Numbered from the stretch's first letter, positions 43,622 to 53,485 are shown. The stretch: 64,000 nt of DNA from Alicyclobacillus tolerans (GCF_021739485.1 NZ_JAJFNK010000005.1:1-64000), one strand, 5' to 3'. Notes: a model not told the origin generated them from the sequence alone. A program made the numbers and translations.

Positions 43622-44578
43622 TTACTCGTCTGTTCCAAGCGGTGACATCTGAATCTGCGTTCGCTGCTGTCGCGGATTGAGCGTCAATCCAATCGCAATC
43701 GACGGCGGCTTTACGAAGGAACCGGATGAAACAATGGTTCCAATAGCCACGAACTCGAGGATGTGATCCGTCCGTTTGTCATTCTCGCCGCGCTCCACTT
43801 CGACCTCGTAGACTTTCATGAACGTTTGCCGGGCGAGCGCTCCGGTACCCCCGGCGTCTCGAATTTGCCTTTCCAAGTTCCGCATAGCCAAGTGGCGCAC
43901 CTGGTAGACCGACTCGGTGAAATTGAGCATCTCCTGATTGTCCCAACTGTTTTCCCGCCACGTATCCTGTTGCGTCGTATATTGGTAGTAAGCCGCCACC
44001 CCCACTCCGACCGACACAGGGATGGAGCCGGCCTTCGTAAGTTTGACGAAGTCAACAGCGGAAACGGTACATAACAGGGGCTCATGGGGAACAGGTTCCC
44101 CGTCGAGAACGACCGCCGTCCCAAACGCCACAAACTCCGTTTGATGGTCGTGAAAGCCGGGAAAACGGTTGTCGAGACGCACCCCGACCACTGCGTGGGC
44201 GCCAAGCAGCTGAGCCTCTTCCTTCATGCGGCTCAATGCGAGTTCCCGGCCTTCGAGCATCGCTCTCTCCAAGTCAGGAATTCGCCTGGATGTCCATGTC
44301 CCGCTGTAATTTGCCGCAGAATAGCCGATGTGGTAGACCGAACTTCCCATCACCAACCCCAGCGGTCGCAAACCATATTGACGGAGCAACAGCCACTCGT
44401 TGACGGACAAATCACTGGTCCACGGTTGCCCTCCACTCTTTTGCAAGGCCATCCGATCGCGTACGTACGGCGGAATCGTGCCCTTCTCCAATGCCTCAAT
44501 GGTTTGTTCCGCTCGCAGCTGTTGTTCCCGAACGTCCTCTCGCGACGGCTTTTGATCGCCTCGACCAAACCACCGCAT
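43622..44578 (-). CDS. Tandem YbjQ-like protein 1
   Basis: 318 residues. It is a paralogue of the next gene, with two YbjQ-like repeats: WTSDLSVNEWLLLRQYGLRPLGLVMGSSVYHIG and a second, diverged one with VDFVKLTKAGSIPVSVGVGVAAYYQ. (Each quoted run above twenty is broken by the reader at Leu-Arg.) The spacing to both neighbours is under 30 bases. Function unknown; the context suggests membrane stress. Confidence 0.7.
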   Translation of the reverse strand: MRWFGRGDQKPSREDVREQQLRAEQTIEALEKGTIPPYVRDRMALQKSGGQPWTSDLSVNEWLLLRQYGLRPLGLVMGSSVYHIGYSAANYSGTWTSRRIPDLERAMLEGRELALSRMKEEAQLLGAHAVVGVRLDNRFPGFHDHQTEFVAFGTAVVLDGEPVPHEPLLCTVSAVDFVKLTKAGSIPVSVGVGVAAYYQYTTQQDTWRENSWDNQEMLNFTESVYQVRHLAMRNLERQIRDAGGTGALARQTFMKVYEVEVERGENDKRTDHILEFVAIGTIVSSGSFVKPPSIAIGLTLNPRQQRTQIQMSPLGTDE

Positions 44579-44604
44579 CTTCCCTCACCCGCCTTTCATG
44601 GCGA

Positions 44605-44994
44605 CTAATCCCCGAGCAGAAACCGTTCCAAGGTTTGTCTCGTGCTCTCGTGTTCCTGTGCATACGACTCCAGGTCAGAAGAAAGTTCCGTAAGCCACTG
44701 CGACAGCGTCAGGTGCTCAGTCTTGAGCCGAATGTTCCGGACAATCTTCCCCTTTTCCGCCAGGATCCCGCTTCCTTCCAGCGCGACCCGGTATTCGGCT
44801 CCTTCAAACTTTACGGTGACAGACCGCACCGGCTTGTTTTTCGAAAATAAAGTCATTCTGCGCTCGACCGTCGTCATCGTAGGAAGCGCCTGTTCGAGGC
44901 GTACCGCGAGTGCCTCGAGCAAAGCTTTTTCGTCTGTGATGCTTTTACGCCACAGTGCGGCCGATAAATCAAACAGGAATCCGTCGCTGGCCAC
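44605..44994 (-). CDS. Small protein of the pspA operon, unknown function
   Basis: 129 residues, mixed alpha and beta, with no signal or membrane helix. No domain recognised. Position suggests the first gene of the operon with the two YbjQ-like proteins and PspA. GTG at 44994 follows GGGGGG. Confidence 0.65.
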   Translation of the reverse strand: MASDGFLFDLSAALWRKSITDEKALLEALAVRLEQALPTMTTVERRMTLFSKNKPVRSVTVKFEGAEYRVALEGSGILAEKGKIVRNIRLKTEHLTLSQWLTELSSDLESYAQEHESTRQTLERFLLGD

Positions 44995-45164
44995 GGGATT
45001 CCCCCCTTAAACCTGTTCTTGTGTTCAACTGTTTCCTGCAGAAACGATCGGTTCTGAAAAGTCTTAGTCGGAAATTCCTTCAGTACAAAAAAGGTTTTCA
45101 AGAGCAACAAGTGCCTCCGTGTATAAGTTCTCACACATTTGATTCTTTTGTCTACGGTTGTGTT

Positions 45165-45539
45165 TCACTGGTTTATAAAAAATGTGCCAGATGCCTTGGC
45201 TACCCTGTCCCGCTCCTCGTTATAGATTAAGCAGTCCGCATACATTACCCTGGCTCCCTTTTTCACGATGTTGGCCTCGGCCACCAAGGTTTTCCCCACA
45301 GCCCCATTCAGGAAAGACATGTGGAGATCCATGGTCACAGCCGATTGGACGCCGTGATCGTCCGGCTCAATCAAATTGGACATGGCCACATCCGCTAAGG
45401 TAGAGACAATGCCTCCGTGAACAACCCCTAGACTGTTGAAGTGAAGAGCCTTCAGGGGCAGACGGACGACCACCTGTGTAGGACTTGTTCTCTCATATAC
45501 CAATCCTAAAAATTCGTCAAAAGGTTGTTTGATGAACAT
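45165..45539 (-). CDS. PaaI-type hotdog thioesterase
   Basis: 124 residues. The hotdog signature HFNSLGVVHGGIVSTLADVA carries the catalytic region, and DLHMSFLNGA follows. These enzymes hydrolyse aromatic or short acyl-CoA thioesters. ATG at 45539 follows GGAGG. No operon partner is seen. Confidence 0.87.
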   Translation of the reverse strand: MFIKQPFDEFLGLVYERTSPTQVVVRLPLKALHFNSLGVVHGGIVSTLADVAMSNLIEPDDHGVQSAVTMDLHMSFLNGAVGKTLVAEANIVKKGARVMYADCLIYNEERDRVAKASGTFFINQ

Positions 45540-45831
45540 GCTGACCTCCACAGTTCGAATGGCATGAACCGTCCAGTGGTTTCTTGAAATGAATCATTGG
45601 TTTTCGTTTTGCGGACACTTTCCTTAACCACGAGACAGACCAGTCCATGTCAAGTTCCAAGTTTGATCCTTTTTATATACTCATACTACCTGTCTTCGAC
45701 GAAACTTAAAACTATTGTCTCTTGAGGCATCCATTGTTTATCCGAATGAGACACCAGGGTGAATTATAAGTTAAAATATATTTGGATATTAAGCTGTAAC
45801 ACAATCATTGAGTTCGGGGGTATCCGGAGAA
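45540..45831. other. Divergent intergenic region
   Basis: About 290 bases between the thioesterase and cyanase starts. The AT-rich stretch around 45760-45790 is a likely promoter site. I see no conserved structure. Confidence 0.35.
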
Positions 45832-46278
45832 ATGACGCGATTCGAGTGCACACAAGCCGTTTTAGAAGCCAAACAAAGACTGGGATTGACGTGGCAGACC
45901 ATCGCTCAAGCGGTGGGCAAGTCTGAAGTCTGGGTCGCGACGGCTCTACTGGGCCAAGCCACCATGACCCCGCAAGAAGCATTTCAAGTCGGACAAATCC
46001 TCGATTTAAACGAAGAAGCCATCCGGCCGCTGACTGAAGTGCCTTATCGCGGAGAATTGATTCAAAACATGCCGCCGAGAGACCCAACCTTGTACCGCCT
46101 TTATGAGATTTTACTGGTCTACGGTCCGGCGATGAAGGAAATCATCCACGAGAAGTTTGGTGATGGAATCATGAGTGCGATTGATTTTCAGGTAGACATC
46201 GACCGCGAAAAAAATCCAAATGGAGACCGCGTCGTCGTAACCATGAGTGGGAAATTTTTACCTTATAAAACCTGGTAG
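45832..46278 (+). CDS. cynS: Cyanate hydratase (cyanase)
   Basis: 148 residues. A helical N-terminal domain (about 1-75) is followed by the cyanase catalytic domain with the conserved triad Arg89, Glu92 and Ser115 (Escherichia coli Arg96, Glu99, Ser122). The enzyme turns cyanate plus bicarbonate into ammonia and carbon dioxide. No carbonic anhydrase or cyanate transporter is adjacent, although a gamma-type anhydrase-like gene is elsewhere in the window. ATG at 45832 is preferred to an in-frame TTG eight codons upstream. Confidence 0.95.
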   Translation: MTRFECTQAVLEAKQRLGLTWQTIAQAVGKSEVWVATALLGQATMTPQEAFQVGQILDLNEEAIRPLTEVPYRGELIQNMPPRDPTLYRLYEILLVYGPAMKEIIHEKFGDGIMSAIDFQVDIDREKNPNGDRVVVTMSGKFLPYKTW

Positions 46279-46380
46279 ACTATTCATCCAAGTCACTCAT
46301 GGGCACTGAGTCACCCTATCCCGCTTTGGAAGGTGCCGCAGTGCCCTTGGGTTGCACACCGTTTCGTTTCAAGCCAAACA

Positions 46381-47814
46381 TCACTCCTCAAACTTGTCCC
46401 TGAGGTGATACAATCGGGACAAAATCGCAGGGCCAATGTTGGTTTGGATTTCCTCGTAAAGTTCTGCGGCCTTTTGTTGCTGCCCGAGCTCACTGGCTTG
46501 TACAAGATTTGCACCGGTTTCATGGATCATCTGGTGATACTTCTCAAGTTCGACAAACTCTGTTTCGTCCCCGAAGATGCGCTTCCCTTCCGAGTAGTAC
46601 CATTTGCCTAAACGACAATCCCGGTCTCGCGCCACAGCGTCTTTGTCCAAGTGTATGTAACCTTCCAGTTGCGCCCTAAACCGCCACTTTAAAAGCAGAT
46701 GATCGGTAATCGCGAGGTTCAAAAACTCCGACTCTGAAAAGCCAACGCGGTACAGACTGTAGGTTTGACGCACCTTGTCCAGTGACATGCCAAGCTCAAA
46801 CAGTTCCTTGGCGCTTTTATAGATACGCTGCGCGTTCGACTGCGTCACTTGACTCAAGTCACTGACAGTGCCCGCAATCTCTTCAATGGCTCCGGACTGT
46901 TCCGTCATCACCGGACTCATCGATTTTATTTGCAGGTTCGTCTTTTCAACTTCGGACAACAGTGCCGTAATCAACACCTGTGTTTCGGCAGTGAGCGATG
47001 CGGCCGTCCGCGTATCCTGTGCAAGGGCGTTCAGTTGTGTGATACTTTTATCGGCGTCGGATTGTACGGCATTCACTTCGACGACAATCTGTTCAACGGC
47101 GCGTTTCGTGTTCTCTGCCAGTTTACGCACTTCGCCGGCAACGACAGCAAAACCGCGTCCAGCATCGCCTGCTCGCGCGGCTTCAATCGCCGCATTGAAA
47201 GCGAGAAGTTGGGTCTGGTCGGCAACCTCCTGGATCAGTTGGACGAGACGCGTAATTGAACCAATGCTGGTGTTCAGTTTGTCCATCTGCCGCTGGAACG
47301 CGATGATAAAAGCCTGTAATTGTTCCGCCGTCGCAGCCGATTGACCGACTTTTTGCTCGCTTTGCGTAATGGAACGTTCAAAGGAGCGAATGTTTGTATC
47401 GACTGAGGTCGTGACTTGTGAAACCTCCGTAAGAGCCACGGAAAACTCTTCAATCGTTGCGGCAATTTGTTCGACGCCTTGACTGAGCTGCCGGCTTTCT
47501 GCCGCCATATCGTGTAGTTCTACGTTGTTTTGGGCAGAGGACGTAAGGGACTGGTTTAGAGAATTCGTCAACGAGATAATGTCCTGCTCGTACTTGTCCA
47601 TCAAGGCGTTAAACGACTCTGCAAAAGGACTGAGACTATCATGTTCGTCTGGCTGCATCGGTGTCTTCATGGTATGGCTCGCGATTCTGCCGGACAAATC
47701 TCCCGTCAATGCGCGTTCACACACCAACACCAGCTGCTCTTTCTCTGAATCGTGCAGTTCCTGGACGTCCAGACTTGAAACCTTGGGATTTGGCTTTTTT
47801 CTGTCCCAAAACAC
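46381..47814 (-). CDS. Soluble chemoreceptor with C-terminal CZB domain
   Basis: 477 residues without membrane helices. The signalling hairpin core is about residues 160-330, with [22 protein letters not shown] and [11 protein letters not shown] in sequence. A C-terminal CZB zinc-binding domain (about 365-477) has the His in DHLLLKWRF, Cys in [10 protein letters not shown] and His residues in KYHQMIH. CZB domains sense zinc or oxidants such as hypochlorite. GTG at 47814 follows AGGTGG. It would act through CheA/CheW, which are not here. Confidence 0.88.
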   Translation of the reverse strand: MFWDRKKPNPKVSSLDVQELHDSEKEQLVLVCERALTGDLSGRIASHTMKTPMQPDEHDSLSPFAESFNALMDKYEQDIISLTNSLNQSLTSSAQNNVELHDMAAESRQLSQGVEQIAATIEEFSVALTEVSQVTTSVDTNIRSFERSITQSEQKVGQSAATAEQLQAFIIAFQRQMDKLNTSIGSITRLVQLIQEVADQTQLLAFNAAIEAARAGDAGRGFAVVAGEVRKLAENTKRAVEQIVVEVNAVQSDADKSITQLNALAQDTRTAASLTAETQVLITALLSEVEKTNLQIKSMSPVMTEQSGAIEEIAGTVSDLSQVTQSNAQRIYKSAKELFELGMSLDKVRQTYSLYRVGFSESEFLNLAITDHLLLKWRFRAQLEGYIHLDKDAVARDRDCRLGKWYYSEGKRIFGDETEFVELEKYHQMIHETGANLVQASELGQQQKAAELYEEIQTNIGPAILSRLYHLRDKFEE

Positions 47815-47970
47815 TGAACCACCTGCTTTCCCCGTACACCGATGGGTATGGAAATTCCACAAATTCTGCGGAATTCCTCTCTAATCCGACAGTGTTCAAC
47901 GCGACAGGTATCTCATCAAAACGACTTTCCGGCGAGCCTTTTCCCAAAACAAACCTGTTGTCTCAAAAAA

Positions 47971-49944
47971 TCACGGCTGAATCGCGTTTTTAAGCAGCGA
48001 TGCGTAAAATTGTGCGCCTGTAGGGTTGAGGTGAACGCCATCGGGATAAAAGTACGACGGGTGTCCGGCACTTGCTGCATACCAATTGACGAGTGTGGTA
48101 TGAGGAAATGAAGAAGCGACATCTGCAAGCGTCGTATTCACTACGCCCTGCCACGAACGCGGGTCTCGCGTATTCACAAGTACAATTTGTTGTACATTTC
48201 CAAGGGAACGCAACAGTGACACGAGCTGTTGTTTTGTGAACGGGCCATTCGTGCCGAGTTCAATAATGACGCGATTGCCGAGTTGGCCGTTTTGTTTGAG
48301 TTGGGCGATCACAGCAGGTGCTTCACTCATTTGGCGGCTGACGTGCGCGGATATGACGATTCCAGGCAGCATCTGTTTCAAATAAGGCGCGACATCGACC
48401 ATGATGGAATCTCCGATGGCAGTAATTCCCTGGCCAGACAAAGCAGGTGAGCCCGCAGTGGTTTGAGACGGGCTGCCTGAAACGCCCTGGGATGTGGCGT
48501 TGGTCGGACCCAATCCGTTCGACGAAGTCCGTGCAGTGGACGCCCCCCCCTGTACCGGGGATGTTTTCTTGCTTGAAGCGGGACTTGTCTGCGAAGTCGA
48601 TCGCGATGGGTTGTTGGGCACTGCGTTTGACGAAGCGGTACGCGATAATCCCGTGTCCACAGAGGCATTGGCCGCAGGAGCAGTGGTCGACCCCGGTACC
48701 GTTGGTGCAGATATCGGACGACGTGAGGTCAATCCCGCCATGCCACACCCAGAGACACCGAGCACAAACAAGGCGGCCACCGAAGCCAACAACCTCCGTG
48801 CAGTCAGGCGGATTCGCCTGCGCACAAGCCACCATTCTCTCGTTCTCACCCTGGACCAGAACCGGCCGATGGCCCCGCGCCGGATTGGATCCTCAACAAA
48901 ACGCCACGACCAAGCGGCCAGCGCCACGCTGGCCCCAATTTGCAGCACGGACCGGACCAAACTGAACCCTGAATTGTCAATGGGGGTAGTCAGGACAATG
49001 ACAGGGTAATGCCACAAGTAAATTGCATAGGAGCGTACGCCTATCCAGCGCAGCGGCTTCCAACTAAAAATGCGGCTTAACCGACTCGCGGGATGCGCCA
49101 ATGCAGCCATCACGACAGCTGTTGTGAACGCTAGCAGCAAAAAGCCCCCGCGGTACAAAAACGTCTCATACTGGTTTGTCTGCCAAAACATTAGAAAGAT
49201 GACGATGACTCCAGCCGTCCCCAAGCCGTCCAAGGTTTTCCGGGCTCTCTGGGACATTTGCGCCGAAAGCCTGCCGCTTGGCCAAACCATCGCCAGCGCA
49301 GCCCCAATCAACAAGCTAAATGCCCGGGTATCGGTTCCGTAATAGACTCGGCTCGGGTCTGAACCAGGCTGGTACAATGCGGCCATCCAAACTGCGGACA
49401 GTGCCGCCCCACCCAAGGTAAGAGCCACCAATGCCCCTCTTCTCGGAGCAAAGCGCAATCCAAGGAGCAATAATAGCGGCCACACCAGATAGAACTGCTC
49501 TTCGACAGCCAACGACCAAAGGTGCTTGAGGGGTGACGGCGAAAAACTTTCAAAATACGAGACATGATGAAATATGTACCACCAGTTACTGACGTACAAC
49601 ACTGCGGCGACGACGTCTTCTCTCAGCATGGGAAGCTGTGACCGATCGGTCAGCGTAACCCACGCCACGACGACGACAATCATCACGAGCAATGCGGGCA
49701 ACAGCCGGCGAGCCCGCCTAATCCAAAAGTCCTTTAAGTCAATTCGCCGGTTTTGCCGCCACTGGGCAATGAGCAGGTCCGTAATCAGGTACCCGGACAA
49801 TACAAAAAATACGCTGACGCCCAACAGACCGCCTGGCAGCCAAGGTACGTTGAGATGGTACGCAATGACTGCAAGCACCGCCACAGCGCGAAGGCCGTCC
49901 AGTCCAGCCATATACCGTCCCTGTCTATGGATGGGTTTCGGCAT
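47971..49944 (-). CDS. OatA-like O-acyltransferase with SGNH domain
   Basis: 657 residues. The N-terminal acyltransferase-3 domain (about 10-385, ten or so helices) has GLDGLRAVAVLAVIAYH and FFVLSGYLI. An exported Ser/Thr-rich linker (about 410-505) leads to an SGNH esterase-like domain with GDSIMVD, ELGTNGPF and YPDGVHLNPTG. The layout is that of OatA peptidoglycan O-acetyltransferases. It probably modifies wall polymers. GAGGAGGAG precedes the ATG. Confidence 0.9.
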   Translation of the reverse strand: MPKPIHRQGRYMAGLDGLRAVAVLAVIAYHLNVPWLPGGLLGVSVFFVLSGYLITDLLIAQWRQNRRIDLKDFWIRRARRLLPALLVMIVVVVAWVTLTDRSQLPMLREDVVAAVLYVSNWWYIFHHVSYFESFSPSPLKHLWSLAVEEQFYLVWPLLLLLGLRFAPRRGALVALTLGGAALSAVWMAALYQPGSDPSRVYYGTDTRAFSLLIGAALAMVWPSGRLSAQMSQRARKTLDGLGTAGVIVIFLMFWQTNQYETFLYRGGFLLLAFTTAVVMAALAHPASRLSRIFSWKPLRWIGVRSYAIYLWHYPVIVLTTPIDNSGFSLVRSVLQIGASVALAAWSWRFVEDPIRRGAIGRFWSRVRTREWWLVRRRIRLTARRLLASVAALFVLGVSGCGMAGLTSRRPISAPTVPGSTTAPAANASVDTGLSRTASSNAVPNNPSRSTSQTSPASSKKTSPVQGGASTARTSSNGLGPTNATSQGVSGSPSQTTAGSPALSGQGITAIGDSIMVDVAPYLKQMLPGIVISAHVSRQMSEAPAVIAQLKQNGQLGNRVIIELGTNGPFTKQQLVSLLRSLGNVQQIVLVNTRDPRSWQGVVNTTLADVASSFPHTTLVNWYAASAGHPSYFYPDGVHLNPTGAQFYASLLKNAIQP

Positions 49945-50497
49945 TGCGAACTCCTCCTCTGACTTGGTTGTCGCAGGTTATGTGAATCTGGTGTACGCCT
50001 GGGCAGGTTCTCATAAACACACTCCGTTCCTTCCATACCTGTAAAACTAAGCTACTGCCATACCTGTAAAACTAAGCTACTGCCATACCTATAAAACGAA
50101 GCTACTGTCAAACGAAACTAAAACTACGAGCAAAGTTTAAAACTACGGCTGCAAAACTTAAACTGCGCCTAGACTGGGTGCCACGAAATTAGACGAATCA
50201 ATGCGCCGAAATGTTCCAGGAAGCGACAACTTTTTCGGAATACCTCCCAAGCCAATGGAAGGACGGCCGCACATCGGGAATGATTCGGCAGCCCCGATTC
50301 AAGAGACGTGGGATTTCGGCGCAAGTGAAACCGGTATTTTCCGAATAAAAAGAGAGCCGCACCCAGCTCTCGAGGTTACCTCCTATAGCTGCAATCCAGA
50401 CCCTGCAGGGTCAAGAGAGCATGCGCGTGATGTGCACAACCGGCCTGCAAGACTTGTGAACGCGTCTTGGTTGCCATTCGCGCAGCGTGAACCGGCG
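49945..50497. other. Intergenic region with 25-bp tandem repeats
   Basis: About 550 bases upstream of the acyltransferase gene. It contains three 25-bp repeats at 50033-50107. A rightward frame at 50201-50566 has no ribosome site or family character and is not accepted as a gene. Confidence 0.45.
50033..50107. repeat. 25-bp tandem repeat, three copies
   Basis: CCATACCTGTAAAACTAAGCTACTG without a break is one unit. Copies 1 and 2 are identical (50033, 50058), and copy 3 (50083) differs at two positions. Further degenerate AAACTA-rich DNA follows to about 50150. Confidence 0.9.
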
Positions 50498-50698
50498 TTA
50501 AGACTTGCTAACCGGCTTCGGATGAAACGTTTTTCTCGCCCAGGCATCGTTCGATTCAGCCACTGACAAGATTTTTGTATTAAATCCATTTATCCGTAAG
50601 AGTTCGGCCTGTTTTTGAATAAGCCGCATCTTCATTGGCTGACTCATCGTCCATTCGGACTCGCCGCGAGAAAACCAGACTACGTAAAGCTGCTCCAC
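50498..50698 (-). CDS. Small protein, unknown function
   Basis: 66 residues. GTG at 50698 is preceded by AGGAGGTGAAACA, a very strong ribosome site. It begins MEQLYVVWFSRGESEW and has a helical middle with a Gln/Lys-rich segment. There is no membrane helix. Not assigned to a family. It stands alone, and its promoter would lie within 50699-50740. Confidence 0.6.
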   Translation of the reverse strand: MEQLYVVWFSRGESEWTMSQPMKMRLIQKQAELLRINGFNTKILSVAESNDAWARKTFHPKPVSKS

Positions 50699-51052
50699 TG
50701 TTTCACCTCCTAATATTCAGACACTATATCGGTCGTGGGCGTTTTTGTCGATGAAAATGAAATCACTTACTTCCCGGTAAATGGGAAATCCAACTTCGTA
50801 ATTCACCGGATCTTGCACAATGACCGAACTGAGCGAGTGGATATACGCTCTTTCTGCCTGTATAGTGTAAATTATTGGTTTTTCAAAAATGGCTCGCGAT
50901 CAGAAAATCGTACGAAACACACCGAATTCGCACGAGACAAACAGAAAGTCTGACTTTTCCGTGTTCAATGGATGTGAGATGATATACTCGCAGTAACCGG
51001 GTATTTTTGCAAACCCGCTGCTGCAAAACCCATTGCCAAGGAGGGGTGCGTG
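50699..51052. promoter_or_regulatory. Divergent promoter region
   Basis: About 350 bases between the small protein and the hydroxyacid dehydrogenase. An extended -10 element TGATATACT ends at 50988 about 65 bases before the rightward start. No gene is supported here. Confidence 0.4.
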
Positions 51053-52012
51053 GTGAAAGTTCAATGTGCCGTACTCGACGATTACCAAGGAGTTGCACTT
51101 TCCATGGCCGATTGGTCCGCGATTGGAGACCAAGTCGACGTCAAAGTGTTTCGTCATCACTTCGACCACGAGGATGCTTTGGTCGAAGCCATCCGGGATT
51201 GCGAAATGGTGGTCGCCATGCGGGAGCGGACTCCGTTTCGTTCCTCGTTGTTTGACAAATTGCCGAATCTAAAGCTTTTGATTACCACCGGGATGCGGAA
51301 TGCGGCAATTGACTTGGTTGCTGCGTCCCAACACGGTGTTGTCGTCTGTGGCACCCAAGGCAGTTCACAAGCCACTTCAGAACTGACATGGGCGTTAATT
51401 CTCGGCCTGGCCAAGCACGTCGTGCAAGAAAACCAAGCCCTGCGAGCGAATGGCAGTTGGCAGAGCACGGTGAGTGTCGATCTCGAAGGCAAACAGTTGG
51501 GGCTGCTTGGTCTGGGCCGCATCGGGAGCCAAGTCGCAAAGGTCGGCCAGGCATTTGGGATGCACGTCAATGCTTGGAGTCAGAATCTGACTGAGGACCA
51601 TGCGGAGTCCCTCGGGGTCAAGCGGGCCGCTAGCAAAGAGGACCTGCTCAAACAAAGCGATTTTGTTTCCATTCACCTCGTCCTCAGCGAGCGGACAAGA
51701 GACTTGGTTGCCGAGCGGGAACTTCAGCTGATGAAGCCTTCCGCTTACCTCATCAACACCTCTCGCGCACCCATTGTCAACCGGCAGGCTTTGTTGCGGG
51801 CGCTCGAAGAACGGTGGATTGCCGGAGCGGGATTGGACGTATTTGACGTGGAGCCATTACCCACAGACGATGCATTCCGGTCATTGCCGAATGTACTGGC
51901 GACTCCGCACATCGGATACGTCTCCGAAACGACCTACCGCACTTGGTACCGCGACGCAGTCGAAGACATTCAGGCCTTTTTGGCCGGCTCACCCGTCCGG
52001 CAGTTGTCGTGA
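51053..52012 (+). CDS. D-2-hydroxyacid dehydrogenase family protein
   Basis: 319 residues. The NAD-binding motif GLLGLGRIGSQVAKVG and the catalytic Arg in VSIHLVLSERTRDLV, Glu in the DVFDVEPLP region and His in TPHIGYVS are present. It reduces 2-keto acids or oxidises D-hydroxy acids; the specific substrate is unknown. GTG codons at 51050 and 51053 both follow AAGGAGG, and the second has the better spacing. Confidence 0.88.
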   Translation: MKVQCAVLDDYQGVALSMADWSAIGDQVDVKVFRHHFDHEDALVEAIRDCEMVVAMRERTPFRSSLFDKLPNLKLLITTGMRNAAIDLVAASQHGVVVCGTQGSSQATSELTWALILGLAKHVVQENQALRANGSWQSTVSVDLEGKQLGLLGLGRIGSQVAKVGQAFGMHVNAWSQNLTEDHAESLGVKRAASKEDLLKQSDFVSIHLVLSERTRDLVAERELQLMKPSAYLINTSRAPIVNRQALLRALEERWIAGAGLDVFDVEPLPTDDAFRSLPNVLATPHIGYVSETTYRTWYRDAVEDIQAFLAGSPVRQLS

Positions 52013-52036
52013 GCGGGTGAGCCAATCGCGGCGGGT

Positions 52037-52780
52037 TTAGTCCACAAAGGGCCCGTTAAACACGGGTCTCTCGCCAACCGGTTCTCCGGCGGCAAAGGCG
52101 AGGCGCAGTCCCCGATCGCTGAACACCGGGATCGCGGCGGCCTCATCCGCAGGAGTCCATTGAAACAAATCTCCTGTTGCAGCAGGAAGACGGTCCGTCC
52201 CAAGCCAACCGCTTCCTGACAGCACGTACATAAATGCTTGATGCCCTGGTGGAACCTGCAGGGGATGCTCAATGCCCGCAGACAACTCCACGTCCTGATA
52301 AACCATCGGGCGCCGCACGCGCACGGGTGAACTGCCTCCTGCGATGTGGCGAATTTTCACGCCCTCACTTGCGGTCACAGGCAACTCATTGGGAAGGAAC
52401 TCTTGGTATTCTGGGTCCACTCCTTTTTCAGCGCGCGGCAGGTTAATCCACAACTGCAATCCGCTGTCAATGCCGTCCGTTCCCGGCATCTCCGAGTGGA
52501 CAATGCCCTTGCCTGCCGTGACTTTTTGCACCCCGAGCGTCTGGATTGCACTGGCATGGCCTGCGCTGTCCTCATGAGCCAAAACCCCATGCAGAACATA
52601 GGTAATGATCTCGAATCCGCGATGAGGGTGATCCGGAAACCCCATGGGTTTCTCGATGGCAAAGTGGTCGAGCAGCAAAAATGGGTCCATATAGTAAACG
52701 GAGCGTGTAGGAAAGACCCGCACGTGTTCTCGGCCCATGGAGTCGATGCGATTGTCACCTGGGTGCTTGACAAGCTGCAC
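52037..52780 (-). CDS. Pirin-family cupin protein
   Basis: 247 residues. The N-terminal cupin has FPDHPHRGFEIITYVL, giving two metal His, with the later HSEMPG completing the pirin site (His, Glu). A second cupin half contains PPGHQAFMYVLSGSG. Pirins include quercetinase-like enzymes and redox sensors. GTG at 52780 follows AGGAGG. Confidence 0.9.
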   Translation of the reverse strand: MQLVKHPGDNRIDSMGREHVRVFPTRSVYYMDPFLLLDHFAIEKPMGFPDHPHRGFEIITYVLHGVLAHEDSAGHASAIQTLGVQKVTAGKGIVHSEMPGTDGIDSGLQLWINLPRAEKGVDPEYQEFLPNELPVTASEGVKIRHIAGGSSPVRVRRPMVYQDVELSAGIEHPLQVPPGHQAFMYVLSGSGWLGTDRLPAATGDLFQWTPADEAAAIPVFSDRGLRLAFAAGEPVGERPVFNGPFVD

Positions 52781-52918
52781 GGTATTCGTAACCTCCTTAT
52801 ACGCCCAGCGCAGGTACACGAACTTGATGCTGGGGGATCAAAGTGAGCGCTCCAAGACGGAGCGCCCCCCTTTACATCGTGCAATTTGAACACGTCATAG
52901 ACCTTTTTTGCCGTTTCC

Positions 52919-53449
52919 TTACGCCTTGACGGCCTGCAGTTCGATGGAAATTTGGACGTCATCTCCCACGAGAACTCCGCCCATTTCCAGCGCAGCGTTC
53001 CAGGTGAGTCCGTAGTCGCTGCGGTTGATTTTGCCTTCTGCACTAAATGCAACGCGTTCGTTGCCCCAAGGGTCTTGGCCTTTGCCCCCATAGGTCACGA
53101 CGAAGGTTTCCGGGCGGGTAACCCCGTGAATCGTCAAGTCTCCGGTCACGTCGTACTGACCGTCGCTCTTTTTTGTAATTTTAGCCGATTTAAAGGTCAT
53201 TTTCGGGTGGTTTTCTGCATCGAAGAAGTCTCCCGAACGCAAGTGGTTGTCCCGGTCGTCGTTGCGCGTGTCGACGCTCGCAACGTCCACTGAAAACTCA
53301 ATGTTTGCCGTCGTCAAATCCTCCGGGTCTGCTTCAATCGACGCCTCAAACGAATTGAATCCGCCTTTCACTTTGGCGAACATCATGTGCTTAATGGAAA
53401 AATCAACCTCACTGTGCGCTGCGTCCACGGCCCATTTTTGCAATGCCAT
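52919..53449 (-). CDS. YceI-family lipocalin-like protein
   Basis: 176 residues. It starts WAVDAAHSEVDFSIKHMMFA, the usual YceI opening, and ends with a beta-barrel region containing GDLTIHGVTRPETF. YceI proteins bind polyisoprenoid-type lipids. No signal peptide is seen, so it is cytoplasmic. ATG at 53449 follows AGAGGAGG. A palindrome in the promoter region may be an operator. Confidence 0.9.
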   Translation of the reverse strand: MALQKWAVDAAHSEVDFSIKHMMFAKVKGGFNSFEASIEADPEDLTTANIEFSVDVASVDTRNDDRDNHLRSGDFFDAENHPKMTFKSAKITKKSDGQYDVTGDLTIHGVTRPETFVVTYGGKGQDPWGNERVAFSAEGKINRSDYGLTWNAALEMGGVLVGDDVQISIELQAVKA

Positions 53450-53472
53450 TTCCGTTTTTCCTCCTCTTATTC

Positions 53473-53485
53473 TAACCAATGGTTA
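53473..53485. promoter_or_regulatory. Palindrome upstream of YceI
   Basis: TAACCAATGGTTA is a perfect 6+1+6 inverted repeat about 24 bases before the YceI start, overlapping the expected transcript start. It is a candidate MarR/HxlR-type operator; the regulator is not in the window. Confidence 0.35.

Noticed and set aside
50399-50412. Perfect palindrome GACCCTGCAGGGTC
   Set aside because: Single short palindrome with no context; can occur by chance in this length.
50201-50566. Rightward 121-codon frame
   Set aside because: No ribosome site, overlaps the convincing small leftward gene and has no protein-like pattern.
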